From assembly GCF_002379585.1 (NCBI RefSeq), contig NZ_DFUE01000040.1, positions 9,166 to 33,366 on the forward strand: a DNA stretch of 24,201 bases. The letters are read 5' to 3'. The position numbers and the translations under genes are program-made. The DNA comes from Pseudomonas sp. UBA4194 (lineage in GTDB: Bacteria > Pseudomonadota > Gammaproteobacteria > Pseudomonadales > Pseudomonadaceae). The notes beneath the pieces were generated by a model. It had not been told where the DNA came from. It saw only the letters and a program-made list of their open reading frames with translations, and searched no databases. Positions 14,863 through 22,790 of the stretch are shown here, one piece after another. The number at the start of each line of letters is the position of its first letter. Within the stretch, counting starts at the first letter, position 1.

Positions 14863-15522
14863 ATGCCCTTATCCCATCATTTTTCTTCCTTTTTTCATGG
14901 CTCACGTGGCGTGGCCACGGGTGTCTTCGCCGGCGTCATCATCGCCGTTACTCCGGTTGCCCAAGCCGAAGAAAGCACTGGCGCGCGTTGGGTCAGTGAC
15001 AATCTCAGCACCTACGTTCGCAGTGGGCCAACCGATGGTTACCGCATCGTCGGCACGTTGAAGTCCGGGCAGAAGGTCGAACTGCTGTCTACCCAAGGCG
15101 ACTACAGCCAGGTGCGCGGCGAAGGCGGCTCCAATGTCTGGATCCCCACCAGTGACTTGCAGGAAACACCTGGTCCCGCTGAGCATGTGCCCCAGCTGAC
15201 CCAGCAAGTGACCGACCTGAGCGGTAAGCTGCAGACCATCGACGACAGCTGGAAAAGCCGCGTGCAGGGCATGCAGGAAACCCTGGATTCGCGCAAGGCA
15301 TTGATCGATGAACTGGAAGCACGCAGCAAAGCCTTGAGCGCCGAGCTCAGCGATGCCCAGTCCGAACTGCGCACCACCCAGGCCCGCCTGGGAGACGAGA
15401 ACAAACAGGTATTGATGCGCTACATGGTGTATGGCGGCAGCATCGCCGGCGCCGGCTTGCTGGCAGGGCTGATCCTGCCCGCCATGACCCGTGGGCGTAA
15501 ACGCAACGATCGCTGGTTTTGA
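14863..15522 (+). CDS. SH3-domain envelope protein, YgiM/TIGR04211-like
   Basis: A 219-aa protein from the ATG at 14863. A signal-peptide-like segment ends near VAQAEE. A bacterial SH3 domain follows (WVSDNLSTYVRSGPTDGYRIVGTLKSGQKVELL..GDYSQVRGEGGSNVWIPTSDL), then a coiled coil (about 110-185, heptad-rich with QVTDLSGKLQ and ELEARSKALSAEL). A C-terminal membrane helix (YGGSIAGAGLLAGLILPAM) and a basic tail RGRKRND complete it. This matches the YgiM-type family of inner-membrane-anchored periplasmic SH3 proteins, thought to bind cell-wall or envelope partners. A GTG at 14851 is an alternative start; neither has a strong ribosome binding site. It follows two terminators and so probably has its own promoter, which I could not identify with confidence. 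Confidence 0.88.
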   Translation: MPLSHHFSSFFHGSRGVATGVFAGVIIAVTPVAQAEESTGARWVSDNLSTYVRSGPTDGYRIVGTLKSGQKVELLSTQGDYSQVRGEGGSNVWIPTSDLQETPGPAEHVPQLTQQVTDLSGKLQTIDDSWKSRVQGMQETLDSRKALIDELEARSKALSAELSDAQSELRTTQARLGDENKQVLMRYMVYGGSIAGAGLLAGLILPAMTRGRKRNDRWF

Positions 15523-15551
15523 CCCCCGCGGCGTGAAGCCCCGGTAAGCGA

Positions 15552-15580
15552 TTGCAGGTTTCAGAGGCGGCCATTATGAT
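15552..15580 (+). promoter_or_regulatory. Sigma70-type promoter of the fecI-like gene
   Basis: TTGCAG at 15552-15557, a 17-nt spacer and TATGAT at 15575-15580 make a good sigma70 promoter. The expected start of transcription falls within the Fur-box-like sequence just downstream, which would allow iron-dependent repression. Confidence 0.6.
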
Positions 15581-15581
15581 T

Positions 15582-15600
15582 GCAAATATTTCCCATTTGC
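15582..15600 (+). promoter_or_regulatory. Fur box
   Basis: GCAAATATTTCCCATTTGC is a 19-nt imperfect palindrome with perfect GCAAAT/ATTTGC arms, the form Fur sites take upstream of many Pseudomonas fecI-type genes; 10 of 19 bases match the classical consensus. It lies directly after the -10 element, over the expected +1. Confidence 0.7.
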
Positions 15601-15603
15601 ATC

Positions 15604-16161
15604 ATGGCCTCATTCTCTCTGGAACCTGCCGTGTTCTCGACTTCCGCGCCCCACGCCCCTGTGCAACATCTGTACTTGAGTCATTCGAGCTGGCTGCTGG
15701 GCTTTCTGTATCGACGCCTGGGTAACCGGGTGGATGCCGACGATCTGTTGCACGACACGTTCGTCAGGGTCATGGGCCGACCGGCTCTTTTCGATTGTGC
15801 GCTGCGCGAGCGTTCCTACCTGGCCACCATCGCCCGTGGCTTGTGCGTCGACCATTGGCGCCGCCGGCAGCTGGAACAAGCCTGGCTGCACAGCCTGGCC
15901 TTGCAGCCCGAAGCGGCGCAGCCGTCCCCCGAACATCGCCATCTGATTCTGGAAACCTTGCACGAGGTGGACGGGTTGCTCGCCCGTCTGCCGGGCAAGG
16001 TACGCGAAGCGTTTCTGCTGGCACAACTGGACGGCATGCCGTATCGCGTGATCGGCGCCCAGTTGGGTGTCAGCGAGCGCATGGTAAAGAAGTACATGGC
16101 CCAGGCGCTGCTGCACTGTGCTTTGCTGGAGGCAGAACTCGACGGTCTGCTGGTGCGCTGA
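15604..16161 (+). CDS. FecI-like ECF sigma factor (iron starvation sigma)
   Basis: An extracytoplasmic-function sigma factor of the FecI group, 185 aa from ATG 15604. Region 2 has LYLSHSSWLLGFLYRRLGN..DADDLLHDTFVRVM and ERSYLATIARGLCVDHWRRR. Region 4 has LPGKVREAFLLAQLDGMPYRVIGAQLGVSERMVKKYMAQAL. It should direct RNA polymerase to the TonB-receptor gene downstream when the receptor is loaded with its siderophore. The start is debatable: ATG 15604 lies only about 17 nt after the predicted +1 and lacks a ribosome binding site, whereas GTG 15631 has TGGAAC upstream and still leaves region 2 complete. It is 3 nt from fecR, as is typical of the pair, and Fur control is likely from the box at its promoter. 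Confidence 0.93.
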   Translation: MASFSLEPAVFSTSAPHAPVQHLYLSHSSWLLGFLYRRLGNRVDADDLLHDTFVRVMGRPALFDCALRERSYLATIARGLCVDHWRRRQLEQAWLHSLALQPEAAQPSPEHRHLILETLHEVDGLLARLPGKVREAFLLAQLDGMPYRVIGAQLGVSERMVKKYMAQALLHCALLEAELDGLLVR

Positions 16162-16164
16162 GCC

Positions 16165-17157
16165 ATGTCAGTCAGCCCGGACGCCTTCAGCTCCAGCCGA
16201 ACCAGCCCAGACACGCTCAGTCACACCAGCCTGCAACAAGCCGCGCAATGGTATGTGCTGCTCGCCGATGAACAGTGCGCACCGCAGGCGCGGGACAAAT
16301 GGCAACGTTGGCATGCTCGTTGTGACGAAAACCGTGCCGCCTGGCAGTACGTGCAGCGTGTGGGCCAGCGTTTCGCACCGCTGCGAGAGGAGGGTGGTCA
16401 CGCCGCCGCGGCGCTGCGGGAAACCGGCGCACGCATCAGCCGTCGCCAGGGCCTCAAGACCTTGTTGCTGTTGGGGGCCGGCTCAATGGCCGGCTGGGGC
16501 GGCTGGAGGACCGTCCAGGACGCTGGCTGGACCGCGGACCTGTCCACCGCAACCGGTGAAATCCGCGAAACCCTGCTTGCCGATGGCAGCCACCTATGGC
16601 TCGCTCCACGCACGGCGGTGGACACGTATTTCGACGATCGGCAGCGGCACCTGCGGCTGCGCTTTGGTGAAGTGCTGATCGAAACCGCCAGCGATCCCCG
16701 TCGTGCCTTCACGGTTCAGACCCAGAGCGGTCTGTTGCAGGCCTTGGGGACCCGCTTCGCCGTCAAGCAGGCGGGTAACGCCACACGCTTGAACGTGTAT
16801 CAGGGCGCCGTGCAGGTGCGTACCGCTGTCAGCGGCGAACAGCGAGTGATCAGTGCAGGCCAGCGTGTCGACTTCGACGCGCTGCGGATCGGTGCCACGG
16901 GGCCGGCGCAGACTGCCGGGCAGTCGTGGGTCCGTGCGGTGCTGACGGCAGAAGGCATGCCCCTGGGTGAATTGATCGAAGAGCTCGGACGTTATCGGGC
17001 GGGGCACCTGGGCGTACACCCGGACGTCGTGGGCCTGACCGTCATGGGTACTTTCCCGCTGGATCGCAGCGATCAGGCGCTGGACCTGTTGCAGGCGGCG
17101 CTTCCGGTTCGGATACGGCGACTGACGTCCTGGTGGGTCACTGTCGAACCCGCCTGA
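16165..17157 (+). CDS. FecR-like anti-sigma/sigma-regulator
   Basis: A 330-aa inner-membrane regulator that relays receptor occupancy to the FecI-like sigma factor. Residues about 15-65 form the cytoplasmic sigma-binding (DUF4880) part with LQQAAQWYVLLADEQ and DENRAAWQYVQ. A single membrane segment (about 97-112, LLLLGAGSMAGWGGW) follows. The periplasmic FecR domain (about 125-240) holds GEIRETLLADGSHLWL and LRFGEVLIETA. The C-terminal part (about 255-330, GMPLGELIEELGRYR..VMGTFPLDR..ALDLLQAAL) resembles the STN-like fold that contacts the receptor. Just before the membrane segment is S92-R-R-Q-G-L-K, resembling a twin-arginine signal. The gene starts 3 nt after the sigma gene, so the two are surely co-transcribed. 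Confidence 0.93.
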   Translation: MSVSPDAFSSSRTSPDTLSHTSLQQAAQWYVLLADEQCAPQARDKWQRWHARCDENRAAWQYVQRVGQRFAPLREEGGHAAAALRETGARISRRQGLKTLLLLGAGSMAGWGGWRTVQDAGWTADLSTATGEIRETLLADGSHLWLAPRTAVDTYFDDRQRHLRLRFGEVLIETASDPRRAFTVQTQSGLLQALGTRFAVKQAGNATRLNVYQGAVQVRTAVSGEQRVISAGQRVDFDALRIGATGPAQTAGQSWVRAVLTAEGMPLGELIEELGRYRAGHLGVHPDVVGLTVMGTFPLDRSDQALDLLQAALPVRIRRLTSWWVTVEPA

Positions 17158-17175
17158 AACGTGCCTTTCTTAGCC

Positions 17176-17220
17176 TGAAAAAAAATGGTGCGTGGCGGTT
17201 CCCCTTTTTCGGTCTCGTTC
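17176..17220 (+). promoter_or_regulatory. Candidate FecI-type promoter of the receptor gene
   Basis: Between fecR and the receptor is an A-rich block (GAAAAAAAATGG from 17177), a GGTTCCCC at 17197-17204 and GGTCTCGTTC at 17211-17220. This arrangement resembles Pseudomonas promoters read by FecI-type sigma factors. I cannot fix the exact -35 and -10 by eye. Confidence 0.4.
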
Positions 17221-17271
17221 GGTTTAACCCTCAGCGACCTCATCACAACCCCTCGCCTCGAGCCCGACACT

Positions 17272-19710
17272 ATGCCTTCGCCTCTGCGTTCTTCGTTTCG
17301 CCTGGCCGTTACCGCGCCGCTTTCGCTGTTTGCCCTGGCCCCGTTGGTGCTGCCCATGCAGTGTGCCCACGCCGAGCAGGTAACGGCGCAGCCCTATTTC
17401 GATATCGCGCCGGGACCGTTGAGCGGCGCGCTCAATCAGTTCAGTAGCCAGGCAGGCGTGTATGTAGTGGGCGACAATGGCCTGGCCTCGGCGAAAGCCA
17501 GCAGCGGGCTCAAAGGCCGTTACGACGTCGGCCAGGCGTTGTCACGCTTGCTTCAGGGCACTGGGTTGCGGGCCATCGCGCAGGACAGCAACGGCTTCGT
17601 CCTGCAACCGGCGCCGGTAGGCGACGCCCTGCAATTGGACGCCACTTCGATTGTGGGTGCCGGGGCGCTGGCGGCCAATGGTCAGGCGGATACGGGCTAC
17701 CGGGCAGTGCAAAGCAATACAGCGAGCAAGATCGGCGCCGCCCTGGCCGATACGCCACGTTCGGTGTCGGTGGTCACTCGCCAGCGCATGGACGACCAGC
17801 AGTCCCAGACCCTGACCGAAGTGCTCGGCTATGTGCCTGGCATCTTTGCGCCGCCGTTTGCCGCCGGTGACGGTCAGGCCGGCGATCTGTTCTTCGTGCG
17901 CGGCTTCAATGCCACCGACTATGGCTACGGGCTGTTGCGTGATGGCTTGCGCGTCCAGGGCAACCGCTACGACAGCACCAGCGAACCCTACGGGCTGGAG
18001 CGCGTCGAGGTATTCCGCGGCCCTACCTCGATTCTCTATGGAGAGAACGCACCGGGTGGCGTGGTCAACCTGGTCAGCAAGCGGCCCACTGCCGAGCCTC
18101 GGGGCGAGGTGCAGTTCAGCTATGGTTCGCACAATCGCCGGCAATTGGGGGTGGACGTGTCCGGGCCGTTGACCGAGGAGGGCAATGTGCTTGGCCGCCT
18201 GGTGCTGTTGGGACGCAACGCCGATACCCAGGTCGACCATCAGCCCGACGACCGTCTCTATGCCGCCCCGTCCCTGACTTTGAACTTCGACGAGGACACC
18301 AGCCTGACCCTGCTTTCCACCTATCAACGCGACCGCACCTTGATGGAGCTCGGTTACCCCGCTGCGGGCACTCTGCTGCGCAACCCCAACGGCAAGATCG
18401 ACAAGGACACGCTGTTGGGCGACCCCGACTGGGACAATTTCGAACGTGAGGCCTGGACCCTGGGCTACGAGTTTTCCCACCGCTTCAACGACACCTGGCA
18501 GTTCCGGCAGAATTCGCGCTACACGCAGTCGCGCATCGACCGCAAGGAAATCTGGCCAAGCAATTTGAACAATGGCGGGTACGGCACCACGGTCACCAAC
18601 ACGGCTTATGACCGCTACAACAAGTCCATTGCCTATTCGCTGGACAACCAGTTGCAGGCCGACTTCGCCACGGGCTCGTTCGAACACACCTGGCTAGTGG
18701 GCGCGAGCCTGGATCGGACCTCCTTCAATCAAGACTGGAACGCAGGCTCGGGCGGCACCACCAATGCGTTCAACCCGGTGTGGGTTCGCCACCCGACCAC
18801 GCCACTGCGCGTACAGGATGCATTGCTGGAGCAGACCATGTACGGGGTCTATAGCCAGTTGCAGACCAAGGTCGACAACTGGGTGATGCTGCTGGGCGGG
18901 CGCCTGGATCGGGTCAACAGCCAGTACCGCAACCGCCCCGGAACACTCAATGCTGCCGCCGACCTCGACTACTGGGACAGCCAGTTCACGTGGCAGGCCG
19001 GTTTGATGTATCAATTCGACAACGGCTTGTCGCCCTACATCAGCTACTCCACGGCGTACTCGCCGACACAGCAGGTGTCGTCACTCAGCGGCCCCCTGGA
19101 ACCTACTACCAGCGAGCAGTATGAGCTGGGTCTCAAGTACGAACCTGAAGGCTGGAACACCTCCATGACCGCCTCGGTCTACGACCTGCGCAAGAAGGAC
19201 GATTCGCTGTACGACAGCGTAGTGGGCGATTACCGGCAGATCGGCAGAAGCCGCGCCAAGGGGGTGGAGCTGGAGCTCAACAGCGACGTTACGGAAAATA
19301 TCAATGTCACTGCGGCGTACACCTACACCGACTCCCGAATCACCCAGGATGCGCCCGGTTCGCTGCTCGAGGATCACCAGATGACGGGGGTGCCGCGCAA
19401 CCAGGCGTCGGTGTGGGGCAACTATCGCTTCCTCGATGGCAACCTCCAGGGCTTGCGCCTCAGCGCCGGGGTGCGCCATTTCGACAGCACGTTCGCCTAC
19501 ACACCAGCCAGTCTGTACGGCAAGCTCGACAGTGGCGATGTGACTCTGGTCGACGCTGCCATCGGCTACACCCTGGACGCGCACTGGTCGGCGGAAGTGA
19601 ACGCGCGAAATCTGCTCGACAAGGAATACGTTTCGGGCTGCAACAACGCTGGCCGCTGTTACTGGGGCGAGGAGCGCACCGTGCTGGGCACGGTCTCCTA
19701 CCGCTGGTAA
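17272..19710 (+). CDS. TonB-dependent siderophore receptor with STN signalling domain
   Basis: An outer-membrane ferric-siderophore receptor of the FecA/FhuA type, 812 aa from ATG 17272. A signal peptide ends near CAHA-EQV. The N-terminal STN domain (about 38-115: FDIAPGPLSGALNQFSSQAGVYV, GQALSRLLQGTGL) is the part that signals to FecR. A plug domain (about 155-265) has DTPRSVSVVTRQRMDDQ, FFVRGFN and RVEVFRGPTSILYGENAPGGVVNLVSKRP. A 22-strand barrel ends in the aromatic residue of VSYRW. The barrel shows NPVWVRHPTT and the C-terminal CNNAGRCYWG pair of Cys common in FiuA/FoxA/FhuA-like hydroxamate receptors, so a hydroxamate xenosiderophore is a reasonable guess, not proof. The frame is open to 17185 but the signal peptide fixes the start. 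It lies 114 nt after fecR. Confidence 0.94.
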   Translation: MPSPLRSSFRLAVTAPLSLFALAPLVLPMQCAHAEQVTAQPYFDIAPGPLSGALNQFSSQAGVYVVGDNGLASAKASSGLKGRYDVGQALSRLLQGTGLRAIAQDSNGFVLQPAPVGDALQLDATSIVGAGALAANGQADTGYRAVQSNTASKIGAALADTPRSVSVVTRQRMDDQQSQTLTEVLGYVPGIFAPPFAAGDGQAGDLFFVRGFNATDYGYGLLRDGLRVQGNRYDSTSEPYGLERVEVFRGPTSILYGENAPGGVVNLVSKRPTAEPRGEVQFSYGSHNRRQLGVDVSGPLTEEGNVLGRLVLLGRNADTQVDHQPDDRLYAAPSLTLNFDEDTSLTLLSTYQRDRTLMELGYPAAGTLLRNPNGKIDKDTLLGDPDWDNFEREAWTLGYEFSHRFNDTWQFRQNSRYTQSRIDRKEIWPSNLNNGGYGTTVTNTAYDRYNKSIAYSLDNQLQADFATGSFEHTWLVGASLDRTSFNQDWNAGSGGTTNAFNPVWVRHPTTPLRVQDALLEQTMYGVYSQLQTKVDNWVMLLGGRLDRVNSQYRNRPGTLNAAADLDYWDSQFTWQAGLMYQFDNGLSPYISYSTAYSPTQQVSSLSGPLEPTTSEQYELGLKYEPEGWNTSMTASVYDLRKKDDSLYDSVVGDYRQIGRSRAKGVELELNSDVTENINVTAAYTYTDSRITQDAPGSLLEDHQMTGVPRNQASVWGNYRFLDGNLQGLRLSAGVRHFDSTFAYTPASLYGKLDSGDVTLVDAAIGYTLDAHWSAEVNARNLLDKEYVSGCNNAGRCYWGEERTVLGTVSYRW

Positions 19711-19753
19711 TCACTCTCAGCGTGAGCGGCAGGCCAGAGCGGGGCAGTGGGTG

Positions 19754-20656
19754 TCAGCCGTGGGGCATGAACAGCTCGCGGCGGGCACCTTCGGTGATGG
19801 CGACGATGCCAGGGTGCTTGACCTTGCGCTCCACCGAGATGGCGTAGAACGACTCGGTGACCGCTTCGGTCTGGCCGATCAACTGCACCTGGTATTGAGC
19901 CATCACCTCATCGGCAATGACGCTGGGGGCAATGAAAATGCCGCTGCCCGATTGACCGAATGCCTGCATCAAGGCGCTGTCATCGAACTCGCCGACGATG
20001 CGCGGCAGCACCTGCTGTTCACCGAACCAGCGCATCAGACGACTGCGCACCACGGTTTCCTGACCCGGTATCAACAGTGGCGCGCCGTGCAGGCACTGCG
20101 GGAACGCCCCGCGATGTTCGGCCACCAGTTTGGCCGTGGCGAAGAAGCTGATGCCGCATTCCCCCAGTTTCTGGCTATAGCCCTTGATGTCCAAGTGGCT
20201 GGGCATGGGGCTGTCCGAAATCACCAGATCCAGGCGCTGGATCGCCAAGTCGGCCAATAACCGCTCGAGTTTGTCTTCCCGGCAGGTGATGCGCAGCGGC
20301 TCGGCGAGCTCCATGGTGGGCGCGATCAGCCGGTAGACGATGGACTTGGGCACCACGTCTGCAACGCCTACCCTGAACAGAATCTGCTGCTCGTTGGGCT
20401 GGGCGCGGAGCATGGCTTCCAGCTCACCGCCGAGCTGGAACATCTGTTCGGCGTAGGGCAGGGCCTGGCGGCCGGCCTCGGTCAGCTCCAACTGGCGGCC
20501 GACGCGGCGGAACAGGTCCACACCGAACGTTTCTTCCAGCAATGTGATCTGACCACTGATGGTCTGCGGTGTCAGGTTCAGTTGCTCGCAGGCCCGCACG
20601 ATGCTGCCGGTCTTGGCCACGACCCAGAAATAGTGCAATTGACGGTAGTTAAGCAT
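19754..20656 (-). CDS. nhaR: NhaR-like LysR-family transcriptional regulator
   Basis: A 300-aa LysR regulator whose sequence follows Escherichia coli NhaR along its length. It shares NYxxLxYFW at the start, LTPQTISGQI in the recognition helix, then VGVADVVPK, DLVISDSPMP, LGECGISFF, LLIPGQ, RWF, and GEFDDSALMQAFGQ. NhaR activates sodium-proton antiporter genes in response to Na+ in E. coli. Here no antiporter is adjacent; the divergent neighbour is terC. I prefer the ATG at 20656 (MLNYRQLHYFW), although a GTG at 20668 adds four residues. It converges with the receptor gene, leaving only 43 nt between stops. LysR proteins usually act on the shared divergent region, so regulation of terC and of itself is likely. 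Confidence 0.88.
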   Translation of the reverse strand: MLNYRQLHYFWVVAKTGSIVRACEQLNLTPQTISGQITLLEETFGVDLFRRVGRQLELTEAGRQALPYAEQMFQLGGELEAMLRAQPNEQQILFRVGVADVVPKSIVYRLIAPTMELAEPLRITCREDKLERLLADLAIQRLDLVISDSPMPSHLDIKGYSQKLGECGISFFATAKLVAEHRGAFPQCLHGAPLLIPGQETVVRSRLMRWFGEQQVLPRIVGEFDDSALMQAFGQSGSGIFIAPSVIADEVMAQYQVQLIGQTEAVTESFYAISVERKVKHPGIVAITEGARRELFMPHG

Positions 20657-20692
20657 GGGGAACGACACTTCGTTAAAACCGAAGTATAGCTG

Positions 20693-20734
20693 GTAAAAAT
20701 ACGAATTTTACAGAGGTGTCGAACTCTCTAGAAT
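20693..20734 (+). promoter_or_regulatory. terC promoter with an overlapping inverted repeat
   Basis: TTTACA at 20707-20712, a 16-nt spacer and TAGAAT at 20729-20734 form a clear sigma70 promoter toward terC. GTAAAA (20693-20698) and TTTTAC (20706-20711) form a 6-bp dyad with a 7-nt spacer that overlaps the -35 box. That is a likely place for a regulator such as the divergent LysR protein to bind. Confidence 0.6.
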
Positions 20735-20795
20735 CCGTCGCTGTCAATAGGCCAGCTGGTGCAGGCCACACTACTCAACGCCACAGGAATGATTC

Positions 20796-21551
20796 ATGGA
20801 ATATTTACTGGAACTGGCTTCAAGCCCGACTGCCTGGGTGGCGCTGATTACCCTGGTCGTCATGGAAATCGTGTTGGGTATCGACAATCTGATCTTCATC
20901 TCCATTCTGACCAACAAGCTGCCCAAGGAAATTCAGGCGAAGGCGCGCCGCATTGGTATCAGCATGGCGCTGATCCTGCGTCTGGGCCTGCTGAGCACCG
21001 TGGCCTACATCGTGCAGTTGACCGAGCCGGTCTTCCAGATCCTCGACCACTGGTTCTCGTGGAAAGACGTGATTCTGATTGCCGGTGGTCTGTTCCTGCT
21101 GTGGAAAGCCACCAAGGAAATCCACCACAGCGTCGACCCGACCGAGCAGGAAGAGGCGAAGCTGGGCGATAAGGTCAGCCTGAGCTTTGCGTCGGCCATC
21201 GGCCAGATTCTGGTGCTGGACCTGGTGTTCTCCATCGACAGTATCATCACCGCAGTGGGCATGACCGAGCACCTGCCGATCATGATCATCGCTGTAGTGA
21301 GTGCCGTGATCGTGATGTTGGTGGCGGCCGAGCCGCTGGCCAAGTTCATCAACGACAACCCGACTGTGGTGATGCTGGCCCTGGGCTTCCTGATCATGAT
21401 CGGCATGACGCTGATCGCTGAAGGCTTCGGCGCTCATGTGCCTAAGGGCTACATCTACGCGGCGATGGCGTTCTCGGCGGTGATCGAAGGGCTGAACATG
21501 ATGTCGCGCAGGGCCAAGCAGCGAAAGATTGCTGAGCAGCGCGAGGTCTGA
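20796..21551 (+). CDS. terC: TerC-family integral membrane protein
   Basis: A 251-aa polytopic inner-membrane protein of the TerC family, linked to tellurite resistance and manganese or other metal export during secretion. About seven hydrophobic helices are visible. The family motifs with membrane Asp and Asn are present: MEIVLGIDNLIFIS in the first part and its internal counterpart DLVFSIDSIITAVGM in the second. These inverted-repeat halves are typical. The soluble loop KEIHHSVDPTEQEEAKLGDK is charged. The ATG at 20796 has CAGGAA about 6 nt upstream. It has its own promoter, is divergent from nhaR and is followed by a strong hairpin. No yybP-ykoY manganese riboswitch pattern is apparent in its 60-nt leader. 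Substrate cannot be assigned from sequence. Confidence 0.92.
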   Translation: MEYLLELASSPTAWVALITLVVMEIVLGIDNLIFISILTNKLPKEIQAKARRIGISMALILRLGLLSTVAYIVQLTEPVFQILDHWFSWKDVILIAGGLFLLWKATKEIHHSVDPTEQEEAKLGDKVSLSFASAIGQILVLDLVFSIDSIITAVGMTEHLPIMIIAVVSAVIVMLVAAEPLAKFINDNPTVVMLALGFLIMIGMTLIAEGFGAHVPKGYIYAAMAFSAVIEGLNMMSRRAKQRKIAEQREV

Positions 21552-21583
21552 GCACGCTTGAGCCAGTGATGGGCAGCAAAAAG

Positions 21584-21614
21584 AAGGGGCGGCGTCCGTT
21601 GGGCGCCGCCCCTT
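21584..21614. terminator. Bidirectional terminator after terC
   Basis: AAGGGGCGGCG (21584-21594) and CGCCGCCCCTT (21604-21614) form a perfect 11-bp stem with a 9-nt loop, flanked by an A-run at 21578-21582. It sits between the convergent terC and the small membrane gene, and should act best on minus-strand transcripts, where the A-run becomes a T-tract. Confidence 0.8.
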
Positions 21615-21636
21615 CCTTGCATTCATGCCCCGGTTG

Positions 21637-21795
21637 TCAATGGACGGTGGTAGGGCGTTCGATCGGTTTCTCGGCCTCAAGGCGAGGCGGGTGATGCTGG
21701 TGGCGACGGGCGATGCGCAGCACGCCCCAGAGCATGGCGGCGGCGACCGCAAGCCAGGCGGTGACCAGCATGAAGATAATCAGTGCAAGGCTCAT
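21637..21795 (-). CDS. Small single-span membrane protein (52 aa)
   Basis: A very small protein with one hydrophobic helix (MSLALIIFMLVTAWLAVAAAMLWGVL) followed by a basic, His-rich tail (RIARRHQHHPPRLEAEKPIERP), predicted to sit in the inner membrane with the tail in the cytoplasm. I chose the ATG at 21795 because GGGAGG stands 5 nt upstream; an upstream ATG at 21819 would give 60 aa but has a poorer signal. Support comes from the ribosome binding site, the membrane-protein composition and the terminator just after it. I cannot name its family, and a spurious frame is possible. It is convergent to terC. Confidence 0.6.
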   Translation of the reverse strand: MSLALIIFMLVTAWLAVAAAMLWGVLRIARRHQHHPPRLEAEKPIERPTTVH

Positions 21796-22024
21796 CAGTG
21801 CCTCCCAGTGCTTTCGCATCTTCCTGTTCTCCCTATAGCTGACAGTGTAGCCAAGGCCCTGTTGCAGCCTGTTGACCGAAGGTCACTGGCTTGGGTCGAT
21901 TGGCGATAGCCAGGCGCGGATTTCATGGTCAGCCGGTATACCTGAGACCGGCGGCGGCCTATGATCGGGACCCATGTCGGGCGGCAGATGCCTGACCCTT
22001 CCAACGTGGGCGGAACCAGGGAAT

Positions 22025-22699
22025 ATGATGCTGTCGGGATTGATCGCGTTGCCAAGAAGATTACTGTTTGTTGTCAGCCTGGCCGGTGTACTTGCCGGGT
22101 GCAGCAGTGTGGGGCCGGCGTTGCCCGGCCTGCCTGATCGGGTGGAGCTCAATGGCATGCCGTTCTTTCGTGGCAACGCCAACCACAGTGGCGCCATGGC
22201 CCTGGCCAGCACGCTATCGGAGCGCGGCGTGCGCATCACCCCCGGTTTGCTCGACCCGGCCTTGAAGCTGCCCACCGAGGCGGACAATTTGCACAACAGC
22301 ATTCCCCGGGTGGCCCGCGAGTACGGCATGGTCGTGTATCCACTGGACGCACAGCTCAACGCATTGCTGGCGCAGGTGGCGGCCGGCAATCCGGTGCTGC
22401 TGCGCTATACCGAAGGCTCGGTGCTCTGGTCCGAACCTCGATATGCCTTGCTGGTGGGCTATGACCGCTTCAAACAGCAGGTGCTGTTGCGCGCCGGGAT
22501 GAGCCGACGTTTGCCGATGGCTTTCGACAGTTTCACCTCGGCATGGAAAAGCGCGGGCAGCTGGGCCGTGCTGGTGCAGGGCCCGGAACAGTTGCCGGCA
22601 CAGGTGGATCGGCAGCGGTGGCTGGACGCGGCACGAGAGACGGCGAGGGCGGGACAGGAACAGGCGGCGGCGAAGGCGGTGAGGGCGGTTGGCGGGTAG
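22025..22699 (+). CDS. C39-peptidase-like lipoprotein, catalytic residues lost
   Basis: A 224-aa lipoprotein with signal peptide LLFVVSLAGVLAGC (lipobox Cys26, +2 Ser, so outer-membrane sorting is expected). The rest follows the layout of Pseudomonas C39-like lipoproteins: VELNGMPFF, then the catalytic-Cys region, LPTEADNLHNSIPRVAREYGMVVYPL, LLAQVAAGNPVLLRY, then the catalytic-His region LLVGYDRFKQQVLLRAG, and a WAVLV strand. In active members the first site reads like QCGPxAL and the second like HYxVVxGYD. Here they are NHSGAMAL (Ser55 for Cys) and PRYALLVGYD (Arg139 for His), so proteolysis is unlikely. The tail ends soon after and lacks TPR repeats found in some relatives. A CAGGGA lies upstream of tandem ATGs at 22025 and 22028. 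Probably a binding rather than cleaving protein. Confidence 0.82.
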   Translation: MMLSGLIALPRRLLFVVSLAGVLAGCSSVGPALPGLPDRVELNGMPFFRGNANHSGAMALASTLSERGVRITPGLLDPALKLPTEADNLHNSIPRVAREYGMVVYPLDAQLNALLAQVAAGNPVLLRYTEGSVLWSEPRYALLVGYDRFKQQVLLRAGMSRRLPMAFDSFTSAWKSAGSWAVLVQGPEQLPAQVDRQRWLDAARETARAGQEQAAAKAVRAVGG

Positions 22700-22790
22700 G
22701 GCAATGGGTTTCTGGCGCTTGCTCCACCCGCTCGCCAAGCGAACACCGCAAAAAACTCAGCTTTTCATAGAGTTAGCGCTTAAAAAAAGG

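Noticed and set aside
17542..18687. 381-codon minus-strand frame inside the TonB receptor gene
   Set aside because: Antisense to a well-conserved receptor, with no start signal or recognisable domain.
20657..20795. Possible yybP-ykoY manganese riboswitch before terC
   Set aside because: The leader between the predicted promoter and the ATG is only about 55 nt and lacks the two conserved internal loops of that riboswitch.
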